Part shown: positions 8,920-18,450 of the stretch, piece after piece
Layout: each line of letters begins with the position of its first letter
Position numbering within the stretch: position 1 is the stretch's first letter
Source of the DNA: Desulfopila aestuarii DSM 18488
Lineage (GTDB): Bacteria; Desulfobacterota; Desulfobulbia; Desulfobulbales; Desulfocapsaceae
Reading direction: 5' to 3'
Length of the DNA: 35,564 nt
Assembly: GCF_900143695.1 (NCBI RefSeq)
Contig: NZ_FRFE01000041.1
Span: 1 to 35,564 of the forward strand
The notes under the pieces: model-generated
What the model was told of the DNA's origin: nothing
What the model saw: only the letters and a program-made list of their open reading frames with translations
The model's database searches: none
Position numbers and translations under genes: made by a program

Positions 8920-8951
8920 ATTGGGTCCATCGATTCATCGATGGACCCAAT
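8920..8951 (+). terminator. Strong intergenic hairpin after islA
   Basis: ATTGGGTCCATCGAT and its exact reverse complement form a 15-bp stem around a 2-nt loop, 12 bp after the islA stop. Only a short CTTGT follows, so it is not a classic terminator. It may protect the islA 3' end or partly attenuate, keeping the catalytic enzyme in excess over its activase. Confidence 0.65.
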
Positions 8952-9024
8952 CTTGTATGCGAGAATAAGACCATTAAAGAGTTAGGAAATACAGCAAAAA
9001 TCAACGTATCCGGAACCAGCAGCC

Positions 9025-9948
9025 ATGACCAGCACTCTTGTAAAAAGCGGCAATGTCTTCAACATTCAGCACTACTCTGTGCATGACGGCCCAGGAATCC
9101 GGACCATTATCTTTCTGAAGGGCTGTCCTTTGCGCTGCCGCTGGTGCTGCAACCCCGAGTCTCAGAATTTTTCCACCGATATTGCATACAATCCCAACAA
9201 ATGTGTCGGTGAAAAGGGCTGCTACCAATGTATAGAAGCCTGTCCCCAAAAGGCAATATCCGCCAACACTTTTGGCAAGATCGCTATAAACCGTTCCGCC
9301 TGTGATTTATGCCTTACCTGCCTCGATATCTGTCCATCCAAGGCACTGCATGACTTTGGTAAAGAGATGTCCGTCAAGCAGATATTCGACCAAGTTGAAT
9401 CCGACGCCATCTTCTACTCTCGCTCCGGCGGCGGCATCACCATCAGTGGCGGTGAGCCGCTCAGCCAGGCGGCCTTTACCCTTGAGCTCCTGAAAGAAGC
9501 AAAGAAGCGAAGAATCAACTCAGCCATTGAGACCTGCGGTTTTGGTAAGTGGGAAGATCTTAAGGCGATCGCCAAATATCTCAAAGTCACCCTTTTTGAC
9601 ATCAAATCGATGGATGACGCAAAACACATCGAGTTTACCGGTGTTTCCAACAAAGTGATCCTTGACAACTTTCAACGGTTAACTATGGAATTTTCGGCAC
9701 TTCCCGTCATCGTCCGCGTTCCCGTCATTCCGGGTTTGAACGACACCGAGGCCGAACTGGAACAAATTTTCACGTTCATTAAAGACATTCCTGGCATTAC
9801 CTGCGACCTGCTGCCCTACCACCGGATGGGCCAGTCCAAATATGAATTTCTCGGCAGGGACTACCCCATGGGGCAGAGCAAGCTTGAAGACGAGCGAAGT
9901 AAGCTATTGAAAAACTGGGCGAAAGCTGCATATCCATTTGTGAAGTAG
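9025..9948 (+). CDS. islB: Glycyl radical enzyme activase (radical SAM)
   Basis: This 307-residue activating enzyme would abstract hydrogen from G802 of the GRE using S-adenosylmethionine. The radical-SAM cluster ligands are C34, C38 and C41 (CPLRCRWC). An inserted ferredoxin-like domain has two cysteine sets, around C60/C66/C69/C73 and C93/C96/C99/C103, each ending in CP, as in activases of the dehydratase/lyase GRE class. The SAM-contact motif SGGEP is at 141-145. Its place directly after the GRE identifies its partner. The upstream ribosome-binding site is weak, and a strong hairpin separates it from islA, so it is probably made at a low level, as expected for a catalyst needed in small amounts. 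Confidence 0.95.
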   Translation: MTSTLVKSGNVFNIQHYSVHDGPGIRTIIFLKGCPLRCRWCCNPESQNFSTDIAYNPNKCVGEKGCYQCIEACPQKAISANTFGKIAINRSACDLCLTCLDICPSKALHDFGKEMSVKQIFDQVESDAIFYSRSGGGITISGGEPLSQAAFTLELLKEAKKRRINSAIETCGFGKWEDLKAIAKYLKVTLFDIKSMDDAKHIEFTGVSNKVILDNFQRLTMEFSALPVIVRVPVIPGLNDTEAELEQIFTFIKDIPGITCDLLPYHRMGQSKYEFLGRDYPMGQSKLEDERSKLLKNWAKAAYPFVK

Positions 9949-10072
9949 CGACGTAAATGGCAGACGGCAACCCATTGATTGGGTCGCCTGTGAGCGACAA
10001 AAATAAGTTGCCGGAGCTTACCACTGTCAAGAGTTCATGAAACTCCGACAAGATAACAAAATAACTATTTCT

Positions 10073-10104
10073 GAAATCCGTTTAGTCACCGCTAAACGGA
10101 TTTC
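10073..10104 (+). terminator. Intergenic hairpin between the activase and amidohydrolase-like genes
   Basis: GAAATCCGTTTAG and CTAAACGGATTTC form a perfect 13-bp stem around a 6-nt loop. No T-tract follows. It sits in a 232-bp gap with no gene and no clear promoter, so an RNA-processing or attenuation role within one operon is as likely as termination. Confidence 0.6.
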
Positions 10105-10180
10105 GCACGATAAGACCATAATCACATATTCTCATTTAGTAATTATTATCAAAAAATGAGCAGCACAGGAGGTTGACAGC

Positions 10181-11104
10181 GTGGCTATTATAGACTTTCG
10201 ATTCAGACCGAACACCAAGGAAACCCTAGATGGAATCGGCAGCAGTCCGATGTTTAGCGGTTTGTGCAAGCTTATTGACTTTCCGACCATGCCCGCCCAA
10301 ACCCTTGCGGATTGTGTTGTTGATCTGAAAAAACATAATGTTATCAAAGCAGTTATCACCGGCAGGGATTGTGAAACCACATACGGAGCCAAATCTAACA
10401 ACCAGAGCGTTTTGGATTTTGTTGCAGCTTTCCCCGATATGTTCATTGGCTTTTCCGGCGTCGATCCTCACAAGGGTATGAAAGGCCTGAGGGAACTCGA
10501 AGATTCGGTGAAAAACAAGGGCATGCGTGGTGCCGCTATCGATCCTTACCTGGCCCAGATCTACGTCAACGACGCCAAATACTATCCGATCTATGCGAAA
10601 TGCTGTGAGCTTGACATCCCGATCATTATCACTACAGGCCCAGCCACCCTCGTACCCAAAGCCATCATGGATCACGTCGCTCCACGCTATATCGATGTCG
10701 CTGCCCGCGATTTCCCAGAGCTGAAGATTGTTGTCAGCCATGGCGGCTATCCCTGGATCTCCGAGATGATCAACGTTGCCCAGCGAAACGCCAACGTCTA
10801 TGTCGATCTCTCTGAATATGAGCGTTCACCTCTCTCAGAGGCCTATCTTCAAGCCGCAAACACCATGATCAGCGACAAGGTGCTCTACGCCAGCGCTCAT
10901 CCTTTCGTCGATTTTAAAACAGCGCTGAAGACATACGAAGATCTGCCGTTCAACACTGACGTTCGTGAGAAAATCATGTATAGCAACGCCGCCAAGCTAC
11001 TCGGCCTCCCGGTTCAAACGGCCGTGGGCCCCTCTCAAGACGATGAAAGACATCTGGTTGAACAGGTGCTGAGAAAACTGGCCGAGGAGGGCATCAAGCT
11101 GTAG
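10181..11104 (+). CDS. Amidohydrolase-fold (amidohydrolase-2) protein lacking metal ligands, with encapsulation-like tail
   Basis: The start is GTG 10181, preceded by AGGAGG. The 307-residue product has the overall layout of the ACMSD/gamma-resorcylate decarboxylase-like amidohydrolase family: an N-terminal strand IDF, a segment IPIIITTGP, VVSHGGYPW and ASAHPF near the end. The metal ligands are mostly gone. The usual N-terminal HxH is R7-F-R9, the strand-5 His is T151 or T152, and the final catalytic Asp (GSDxP) is A239; only H187 remains. A zinc-dependent hydrolase or decarboxylase activity is therefore unlikely. After a linker, the last about 23 residues (285-307, including LVEQVLRKLAEEG) resemble the C-terminal encapsulation helix of the aldehyde dehydrogenase in this locus. 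It is probably a BMC cargo or scaffold protein, or an enzyme with new chemistry. Its function is unknown. Confidence 0.75.
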   Translation: MAIIDFRFRPNTKETLDGIGSSPMFSGLCKLIDFPTMPAQTLADCVVDLKKHNVIKAVITGRDCETTYGAKSNNQSVLDFVAAFPDMFIGFSGVDPHKGMKGLRELEDSVKNKGMRGAAIDPYLAQIYVNDAKYYPIYAKCCELDIPIIITTGPATLVPKAIMDHVAPRYIDVAARDFPELKIVVSHGGYPWISEMINVAQRNANVYVDLSEYERSPLSEAYLQAANTMISDKVLYASAHPFVDFKTALKTYEDLPFNTDVREKIMYSNAAKLLGLPVQTAVGPSQDDERHLVEQVLRKLAEEGIKL

Positions 11105-11144
11105 AAGGACGATTGATTCCTCGATCCGACTCATACGGTCATGA

Positions 11145-12230
<1,086 letters not shown>

Positions 12231-12276
12231 TAGAAATAGCTAATAGGTCCACTTCTCAGGAAAATTGGCTTACACA

Positions 12277-12303
12277 TGGCGGCGGAAATTGTTTCCGCCG
12301 CCA
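12277..12303 (+). terminator. Intergenic hairpin after dctP
   Basis: TGGCGGCGGAAA and TTTCCGCCGCCA form a perfect, GC-rich 12-bp stem around a TTG loop. No T-tract follows. Such structures after a binding-protein gene commonly stabilise its message so that it is made in excess over the membrane subunits that follow. Confidence 0.7.
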
Positions 12304-12348
12304 GATGAGCCCCTGTGAACAATCTGACATCTACCAGCCGTTATTGCT

Positions 12349-14244
12349 ATGACAACTCCAGCCGCTACCACCACTATGGATACCAAAGAGCAAACAGCCA
12401 CCGCCTCTTCCCGGTCAATCCTGCAATTCATTGACGACCATTTTGAAAAGCCGTTTCTTTTTGCCGGAATGCTCTTCATTATTCTCGTCATTACCTTTCA
12501 AACATTTTACCGGTACATCGGCACCCATTTCACCACCGGTAGTACCGGTGCCGTATGGACCGAGGAGCTTGCCCGGTTCGTCTTTGTCTGGATCTCCTAT
12601 CTGGCAATTCCGCTGGCGGTAAAAAGCAGAAGCAATATCCGAGTGGACATCGTCCACGACATGCTGCCGCCACGATTCCAGGCCATCAGCTGGGTTATCG
12701 TTGATATCTGTTTTCTTACCCTGGCCGGCGTCATGTGCATCATGGGCACAGACCACCTGTCCATGCTTCTCGAATATCCACAGGTTGCCCCCGCCTCTGG
12801 AGTTTCCTACCTTTTTCCGTATCTTGTTCTGCCCGTTGGTTTTGGCTTGATCGGAATACGATTGCTGCAGGACCTGTATAAGCAGGTCAAGGTGTGCGGT
12901 CTGTTTGACAGCCTTCTTGGTCTTGTTTTTTGCATTGCCCTCGCTCTCCCCGTGTATTTTAATGAAAGTGCCTCCGCTCTGACCATTTTGTTCGGCTACT
13001 TTATTCTGTTGATTTTCATCGGCGTACCAATTTCCGTCAGTCTCGGCCTGGCCGGTACCGCAACTATTCTCAACGCCGGCACCCTGCCCGCTGAATATAT
13101 TTCCCAGATTGCCTTTACCTCTATCGACAGCTTTCCGATCATGGCCATCCCGTTCTTTATCGCTGCGGGTGTCTTCATGGGAGCAGGCGGCCTGTCACGA
13201 AGGCTCTTGAATCTCGCTGATGAACTGCTTGGTCCATTTCCGGGAGGTATCGCTCTTGGGGCAATCTGCACCTCCATGTTCTTTGCCGCCATCAGTGGAT
13301 CTGGCCCGGCCACAGTTGCTGCAATTGGTTCTCTCACTATTCCAGCAATGGTGGAGCGCGGTTACGACAAGATGTTCTCCTGTGCTATCGTCGCCGCAGC
13401 CGGCACCATCGGCGTCATGATTCCACCAAGCAACCCCTTTGTGGTCTATGGTGTCTCCGCCCAGGTCTCCATCGGAAAACTGTTCATAAGCGGCATCGTT
13501 CCCGGCCTGCTCATCGGCCTGGCCCTTATGTATTACACTTACCTTGTATCAAAAAAGCGTGGATGGCGCGGTTCCGATAAACAGCGAACCGTCGGTTCGA
13601 TGTTGAAAGCAGTTTACGATGCCAAATGGGCCCTACTTGTTCCGGTTATTATTCTGGGCGGCATCTACGGCGGACTCATGACCCCTACAGAGGCTGCTGC
13701 TGTCTCCGCTTTCTACGGATTGATAGTTGGTATTTTCGTCTATCGTGAGATTAACCTGAAAAACATCGTCGCCTGTTTCATGGAAGCCTGTTCCACCTCG
13801 GCTATCGTTATCATCCTGATGGCCATGGCCACCATTTTCGGCAACATCATGACTATTGAGCAGGTGCCGCAGATCATAGCCGGCGCCATTCTCGGACTCA
13901 CCAAGAGTAAGATTATGGTGTTGCTCATGATCAACGTCCTGTTGCTGATCGTAGGTACCTTCATGGAAGCACTCGCCGCCATCGTCATTCTCACACCGAT
14001 CCTGCTACCGGTAGCCACCTCGGTAGGTGTTGATCCGGTACACTTCGGCGTCATCATGGTCGTTAACCTGGCGATCGGTTTCGTCACCCCACCGGTCGGT
14101 GTCAACCTGTTTGTTGCCAGTGGAGTGGCCAACGCCAAGATACAACACCTCTCCCGTGCAATCATGCCCATGCTGTTGATCATGGTTGCCATCCTGCTGC
14201 TTATCACCTACGTACCGTCGATTCCGATGATCCTGGTGAATTAG
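12349..14244 (+). CDS. dctQM: TRAP transporter fused small and large membrane subunits (DctQ-DctM)
   Basis: This is a 631-residue fusion. The N-terminal part (about 30-180) is a DctQ-type domain with four helices and the typical WTEELARFVFVWISYLA segment. The C-terminal part (about 190-631) is a DctM domain with many helices, including GAGGLSRRLLNLADELLGPF, SGSGPATVAAIGSLTIPAM and MIPPSNPFVVYG. It uses an ion gradient to import the solute captured by DctP. The fusion is common in TRAP systems. No strong ribosome-binding site precedes ATG 12349, and an alternative ATG lies 27 bp further in; the start is therefore uncertain. Confidence 0.93.
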   Translation: MTTPAATTTMDTKEQTATASSRSILQFIDDHFEKPFLFAGMLFIILVITFQTFYRYIGTHFTTGSTGAVWTEELARFVFVWISYLAIPLAVKSRSNIRVDIVHDMLPPRFQAISWVIVDICFLTLAGVMCIMGTDHLSMLLEYPQVAPASGVSYLFPYLVLPVGFGLIGIRLLQDLYKQVKVCGLFDSLLGLVFCIALALPVYFNESASALTILFGYFILLIFIGVPISVSLGLAGTATILNAGTLPAEYISQIAFTSIDSFPIMAIPFFIAAGVFMGAGGLSRRLLNLADELLGPFPGGIALGAICTSMFFAAISGSGPATVAAIGSLTIPAMVERGYDKMFSCAIVAAAGTIGVMIPPSNPFVVYGVSAQVSIGKLFISGIVPGLLIGLALMYYTYLVSKKRGWRGSDKQRTVGSMLKAVYDAKWALLVPVIILGGIYGGLMTPTEAAAVSAFYGLIVGIFVYREINLKNIVACFMEACSTSAIVIILMAMATIFGNIMTIEQVPQIIAGAILGLTKSKIMVLLMINVLLLIVGTFMEALAAIVILTPILLPVATSVGVDPVHFGVIMVVNLAIGFVTPPVGVNLFVASGVANAKIQHLSRAIMPMLLIMVAILLLITYVPSIPMILVN

Positions 14245-14251
14245 TGAATTC

Positions 14252-14280
14252 TGCGACCTGCCGTCTTAAGGCAGGTCGCA
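14252..14280 (+). terminator. Intergenic hairpin after dctQM
   Basis: TGCGACCTGCC and GGCAGGTCGCA form an 11-bp perfect stem with a 7-nt loop just after the transporter stop. A T-run (TTTTT) occurs about 13 nt later, so partial termination is possible, which would set transporter and BMC gene levels apart. Confidence 0.65.
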
Positions 14281-14424
14281 GTCCGCCGCCTGTTTTTCAA
14301 ACCGAAACTGGCGGTACAGGGGTCTTTTGACCTCATGAAACGACACTGACAGCAACATGCAACTAAAGATAACCGTTGGTTTTGTAGATGTTTTCAACCA
14401 ACAAACCTGCAAGGAGTAGCAAAT

Positions 14425-15876
14425 ATGGTGGATAAAGATCTCTTGTCCATACAAGAAGCCAGGTCACTGGTACGATCCGCACAAACGGCCAGAAAAGAGA
14501 TCCAGAACCTGAGCCAGAGCCAGATCGATGGCGTGACCGAGGCGATCGGCAAAGCCGCCATCGAAAACGCTGAAGCGCTTGCCAAGATGGCAAATGAGGA
14601 AACTGGGTTCGGCAAATGGCAGGACAAGACCCAGAAAAATCTGCTGGCGAGCAAAATTCTTCTCGACCATATCCGCGGTCAGAAGACGATCGGTGTCCTG
14701 AGTGAGGACGATTCCACCGGAATCTGGGAAATTGCCAAGCCGGCCGGTGTCATCGCCGCCCTGGTACCTTCCACAAACCCGACATCGACGACCATTTTCA
14801 AGTCGATTATCTCGATCAAAGCGGGCAACGCCGTAGTCTTTGCACCGCACCCAAGCGCTCTGAAATGTATCAAGGCAACTGTGGACCTGATTAGAGGTGC
14901 ATTGGCCAGCCAGGGCGTACCGGAAGATCTCGTAACCGTCATGAGCGTCCCCACTGTTCAGGGCACTGAAGAGCTGATGAGGCAGGCTGATCTCATCCTC
15001 GCTACCGGCGGCCCTGGAATGGTCAAAGCGGCCTACAGCTCAGGAAAACCAGCCCTTGGTGTCGGTGCCGGTAACGTACCGGTCTATATCGAGCGCAGTG
15101 CCGATATCAGCGATGCCATCGACAAGATCCTGGCCAGCAAAACTTTTGATAACGGCACTGTCTGCTCTTCTGAGCAGGCCATTCTCGCCGACAGGGTGAT
15201 CTCCGACCAAGTCAAATCGACCATGGTGGCAAAGGGTTGCTATTTCCTGAAAGGCGACGATGTCATTAAAGTCAAGGCAGTCATGGAACGACCAGGCGGA
15301 GCGATGAACCCGAAGATCGTCGGCAAAGATGCGAAAACCGTGGCAGCCATGGCCGGTATCACCATCCCTGAAGGTACCAGGCTGATTGTTTACGAAGAGG
15401 AAGGTATCGGCCCAGAATACCCGTTCTCCAAGGAAAAACTGACTGCACTTATCGGCTACTACCCAGTAGAAGATTGGCAACAGGCCTGTGAATATTGTCA
15501 CAAACTCCTCATTAACGGTGGTATCGGTCACTCACTGTCCATCCACTCGCAGGACCGTGATGTCATCCGCCGCTTCGCCATTGAAAAACCGGTCTCCCGT
15601 ATCCTGATCAATACCGGTTCCACCCAAGGTGCTGTTGGCCTCTCCACCAACCTGCCACCGTCGTTCACCCTTGGCTGCGGTACCGAAGGCGGCAGCTCGA
15701 CCTCCGACAACGTCGGTCCCGAGCATCTGTTCAATATTCGCCGGGTGGCATTTGGCAAGGATCAGAAGAAACAACCGACGTCGACCGGATCGGTCAACAC
15801 CGGTGTGACGATGGATGAAGTAGAACGAATCACCCAGATGGTTCTGAAAAAGCTCAAAGAAGGCGCTGTAATCTAA
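14425..15876 (+). CDS. BMC-associated CoA-acylating aldehyde dehydrogenase
   Basis: This 483-residue enzyme, preceded by AAGGAG, would oxidise acetaldehyde with NAD+ and coenzyme A to acetyl-CoA inside the shell. It has the catalytic C247 in NGTVCSSEQ, a nucleotide-binding region ([20 protein letters not shown]), GVGAGNVP and a C-terminal half with [12 protein letters not shown], all as in the PduP/EutE/CutF group. After a linker, the last 23 residues (461-483, with [16 protein letters not shown]) form a predicted amphipathic helix, the usual form of a BMC encapsulation peptide. The acetaldehyde is expected from IslA, and PduL encoded downstream would regenerate CoA. PduP, EutE and CutF cannot be separated by eye, so no symbol is given. 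Confidence 0.94.
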   Translation: MVDKDLLSIQEARSLVRSAQTARKEIQNLSQSQIDGVTEAIGKAAIENAEALAKMANEETGFGKWQDKTQKNLLASKILLDHIRGQKTIGVLSEDDSTGIWEIAKPAGVIAALVPSTNPTSTTIFKSIISIKAGNAVVFAPHPSALKCIKATVDLIRGALASQGVPEDLVTVMSVPTVQGTEELMRQADLILATGGPGMVKAAYSSGKPALGVGAGNVPVYIERSADISDAIDKILASKTFDNGTVCSSEQAILADRVISDQVKSTMVAKGCYFLKGDDVIKVKAVMERPGGAMNPKIVGKDAKTVAAMAGITIPEGTRLIVYEEEGIGPEYPFSKEKLTALIGYYPVEDWQQACEYCHKLLINGGIGHSLSIHSQDRDVIRRFAIEKPVSRILINTGSTQGAVGLSTNLPPSFTLGCGTEGGSSTSDNVGPEHLFNIRRVAFGKDQKKQPTSTGSVNTGVTMDEVERITQMVLKKLKEGAVI

Positions 15877-15916
15877 CAGTCGGCGTAACACAATAAAAAT
15901 TGGAGGAATCTCTAAA

Positions 15917-16186
15917 ATGAATGCATTAGGAATGATCGAAACAAAAGGTTTTGTAAGTGCTGTTGAAGCTGCTGACGCAATGGTCAAAGCTGCAAATGTA
16001 ACCCTCGTTGGTACCACCATGGCTGGTGGCGGTCTTGTCGCCGTTATCGTTCGTGGCGATGTTGGCGCCGTCAAAGCTGCTACCGATGCCGGCGCAGTTG
16101 CCGCCGAGCGAGTTGGCGAGTTGGTAAGCGTCCATGTAATCCCGCGTCCCCACAATGACGTTGAGGCCATCTTGCCGAAAAGCTGA
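15917..16186 (+). CDS. BMC-H hexameric shell protein
   Basis: This 89-residue single-BMC-domain protein is preceded by TTGGAGGA. It has the family pattern [20 protein letters not shown], an Ala/Gly-rich strand [15 protein letters not shown] and the terminal [12 protein letters not shown], as in PduA and PduJ. Hexamers form the facets of the shell. The pore loop ([12 protein letters not shown]) has small residues, consistent with passage of small polar or anionic molecules. Its nearness to a strong T-tailed hairpin downstream suggests that it is made in large amounts. Confidence 0.97.
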   Translation: MNALGMIETKGFVSAVEAADAMVKAANVTLVGTTMAGGGLVAVIVRGDVGAVKAATDAGAVAAERVGELVSVHVIPRPHNDVEAILPKS

Positions 16187-16198
16187 TGGACCGACATA

Positions 16199-16259
16199 CC
16201 TGGAAACGCGTTGATAAGCGCTATAGGCTCAACACGTTTCCAGGATAATAGGTTTTTTT
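16199..16259 (+). terminator. Hairpin with T-tract after the first BMC-H gene
   Basis: CCTGGAAACG pairs with CGTTTCCAGG at 16235-16244, with an inner GTTGA/TCAAC stem separated by a C/A mismatch. Seven T residues follow at 16253-16259 after a short spacer. This is the most terminator-like element in the operon and probably acts as a partial terminator that raises BMC-H output relative to downstream genes. Confidence 0.75.
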
Positions 16260-16301
16260 CACAACAATTGTATTTGCTTTTCATCGATCGGAGAACGACA
16301 A

Positions 16302-16634
16302 ATGAGTGAACCCGGGAAAAAAAGAGCTCCAGCGGTAAAACCAAAAACTGCCGCCCCTGCCAACCTGGGAGCGATGGGAGTTGTTGAGACAAGAGGATTC
16401 ATTCCAGCAGTAGAAGCCGCTGATGCAATGATGAAAGCCGCCAGCGTTACCTTTGCCGGCATGAAGATGGTCGGAAGCGGCCTAGTCTCAATCATCGTCA
16501 GAGGGGATGTTGGCGCTGTTCAGGCCGCCACTGAGGCAGGAGCATCCGCCGCCGGTGCGGTTGGCAAAGTTGTCAGCGTCCATATCATTCCGAGTCCGCA
16601 CGAGGACGCTGAGTTAGTGATATCGGGACAATAG
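16302..16634 (+). CDS. BMC-H shell protein with N-terminal extension
   Basis: This 110-residue protein is a BMC-H domain (from about residue 22: LGAMGVVETRGFIPAVEAAD) preceded by about 21 residues rich in Lys, Ala and Pro (KKRAPAVKPKTAAPA). The domain is close to the preceding shell protein and ends VHIIPSPHEDAELVISGQ. The basic, proline-rich extension is unusual for BMC-H. It may face the lumen and bind cargo or tether the shell. A GGAG ribosome-binding site precedes the start. It probably arose by duplication of the neighbouring gene. Confidence 0.95.
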   Translation: MSEPGKKRAPAVKPKTAAPANLGAMGVVETRGFIPAVEAADAMMKAASVTFAGMKMVGSGLVSIIVRGDVGAVQAATEAGASAAGAVGKVVSVHIIPSPHEDAELVISGQ

Positions 16635-16792
16635 CCCAACAATCGCTAACGATCGCATTAAAGTGAAGTAGAGGTAGCCGGAATATCTGCAGGCATAGAG
16701 CAGAATGTCTGTCTTCATGAATCCCGGGTATTTCTGCAGAGAGAACAAAAACCATCCACAGCTGCAAAAGAGACGCAGAGGCGCGAAGAATC

Positions 16793-17464
16793 ATGGTTGT
16801 GACTGAAGACCTTATTTCCGCAGTAGTCATAGAAGTAAAAAAGAGATTGCAACAGCAGAATGGTGTCGGCAGTAGGGTGATACCCATTGAACTGTCCGCC
16901 CGGCATGCCCATATCTCAGAAAAGGACTATTTTCAGCTCTTCAAGGAGCCGCCTAAGAACGTCCGCGAGCTTTCCCAGCCAGGCCAGTATCTCCTGGACA
17001 AGCGTCTCAGGCTGATCGGACCCAAAGGGGTAATCGACAATGTGGCTATCCTTGGTCCATTTCGAAAGGAATCCCAAGTGGAGATATCCCTTACCGATGC
17101 CCGGAGCCTCGGTATCAAAGCGCCGGTCCGGCATTCAGGCGACGTTCAGGGAACCCCCGGCGGAATCATCTCCTCTTCTGAAGGGATCATCTCAATGGAC
17201 CGCGGTGTCATCGTCGCCGGTCGGCATATCCACATGGATCCCAGCGACGCCCTGAGGTTAGGTGTAAGCGACATGGATCTGGTCTGTGTCCAAACCAACA
17301 GTCATCGACCACTGATCTTTCGAGATGTATTGATCCGTGTTCATAAAGATTTCCGACTGGCCTTCCACATCGATCTCGACGAAGGTAACGCCTGTGGTTG
17401 TAGTACGAGTACCACCTGTACGATCATCAAAGACACTGCGGAGGTGCGCTGTGCATGTGGATAA
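16793..17464 (+). CDS. pduL: Phosphotransacylase of the PduL family
   Basis: This 223-residue enzyme transfers the acyl group of acetyl-CoA to phosphate, recycling CoA within the BMC and giving acetyl phosphate for ATP synthesis. It has the two duplicated half-barrel motifs with zinc-binding histidines, SARHAHIS (H38, H40) and GRHIHM (H145, H147), and PVRHSGDVQGTPG in between. The first about 22 residues (EDLISAVVIEVKKRLQQQ) form an amphipathic helix like the known PduL encapsulation peptide. The C-terminal tail after DEGNACG is unusual: it has five cysteines (C201, C203, C209, C220, C222). A 158-nt gap with no gene precedes it, and its own ribosome-binding site is weak. Confidence 0.94.
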   Translation: MVVTEDLISAVVIEVKKRLQQQNGVGSRVIPIELSARHAHISEKDYFQLFKEPPKNVRELSQPGQYLLDKRLRLIGPKGVIDNVAILGPFRKESQVEISLTDARSLGIKAPVRHSGDVQGTPGGIISSSEGIISMDRGVIVAGRHIHMDPSDALRLGVSDMDLVCVQTNSHRPLIFRDVLIRVHKDFRLAFHIDLDEGNACGCSTSTTCTIIKDTAEVRCACG

Positions 17465-18053
17465 GGAGCTGGTAGCGCGTCTCGTTGACGAGATTGTCGG
17501 GCGACTTACGGATGATCATGGTGCCGAGCACGTTCTGGTCATTGGCTCCAGAAATGTCGGTAACGAGATATTCTTGCCCTCGGACAATGCAGCCAACCGC
17601 AAGATCTTCTTTTATGACGAAAGCTATGATAATCAGAAAATTGACCGGTATGTCTTGCCGAGTTTACAAATAAACGACATGGCGGACCTCGCTCTTGGCA
17701 GAGCGGTCACACCAGTGGCCGAAATGGTTCGCAGCCTATTGCTGTCCGGCAAAAAGGTCGAAGTCCTCAACTATGTTTACATGGCCCACGAGAGTACGGC
17801 GCCTCCCAAACTCTACCAACTCTACAGCGAGTACGCCGAGACCCTGCACGCCTTCGGCCTCGCGCCCGTGAAAGAGGTACGCAAGCTTGTCTGCTTGACC
17901 AACCGGATCATCAGCGAGAAAGATCTAAAAGCGTGTCGAGCGGGTGGGATCAAACGAATTGCCATCTATCCCAAAACCATTGTGACCTCACTTGCAGAAG
18001 ATTACGCCAGACAATTTGGAATCGAAATTCAACGGAGTGAAAGAGGTGCATAA
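17451..18053 (+). CDS. BMC-associated flavoprotein-like protein (function unknown)
   Basis: The start is GTG 17451, because GGAGGT lies 5 nt before it; it overlaps the pduL end by 14 bp. The 200-residue product starts with an amphipathic helix (DKELVARLVDEIVGRL) resembling an encapsulation peptide. An alpha/beta domain follows (VLVIGS; DMADLALGRAVTPVAEMV; GKKVEVL; then AHESTAPPKLYQLYSEY). The end, LTNRIISEKDLKACRAGG with IVTSLAEDYARQFGIEI, matches a small domain also seen in EutT/EutQ-like BMC proteins. Proteins of this layout in GRE-type BMC loci are often annotated as flavoproteins; I cannot see a flavin motif with confidence. It is likely a lumen component. Confidence 0.6.
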   Translation: MHVDKELVARLVDEIVGRLTDDHGAEHVLVIGSRNVGNEIFLPSDNAANRKIFFYDESYDNQKIDRYVLPSLQINDMADLALGRAVTPVAEMVRSLLLSGKKVEVLNYVYMAHESTAPPKLYQLYSEYAETLHAFGLAPVKEVRKLVCLTNRIISEKDLKACRAGGIKRIAIYPKTIVTSLAEDYARQFGIEIQRSERGA

Positions 18054-18335
18054 ATGATTGTAGCCAAAGTTGTCGGGAATATCTGGGCCACCCGTAAAGA
18101 AGATACCTTGCAGGGTATGAAGCTGATGATCGTCCAGGTGATTGATCCGATTTCCCAAGACTCCGGCAGAAGCTTTGTCGCCGTCGATCAGGTCGGCGCC
18201 GGCATCGGCGAGACGGTCATCGTCTCCACCGGCAGCTCCGCCCGCCTTGCCAAGCTGGGTCGCCATTCCCCGATCGATGCGATTATCGTCGGTATTGTCG
18301 ACCAGATGGACGTGCCTCCTGCAAGGGACGAGTAA
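18054..18335 (+). CDS. BMC-P pentameric vertex protein (EutN/CcmL/PduN family)
   Basis: The start codon directly follows the previous stop, so the two genes are translationally coupled. The 93-residue product has the family pattern MIVAKVVGNIWATRKEDTL, GMKLMIVQVID, VAVDQVGAGIGETVIVSTGS and DAIIVGIVDQMD. Pentamers close the vertices of the icosahedral shell. It is the only BMC-P gene in the locus, which is enough for a closed shell. Confidence 0.96.
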   Translation: MIVAKVVGNIWATRKEDTLQGMKLMIVQVIDPISQDSGRSFVAVDQVGAGIGETVIVSTGSSARLAKLGRHSPIDAIIVGIVDQMDVPPARDE

Positions 18336-18450
18336 TACGATTGTCGACCATAAGGATAGCCGCGGCCATGCCTGTTGGTCATTATTTGATGTGAATGTGC
18401 CCGTTGCATGTTTTTAAAAACAATTAGACACCGCTATCCATGGAGAAGAT

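Noticed and set aside
9058-9948. Internal and opposite-strand open frames within the GRE, activase, TRAP and BMC genes
   Set aside because: They are shadows: no ribosome-binding sites, no family motifs, and the plus-strand frames show clear conserved domains.
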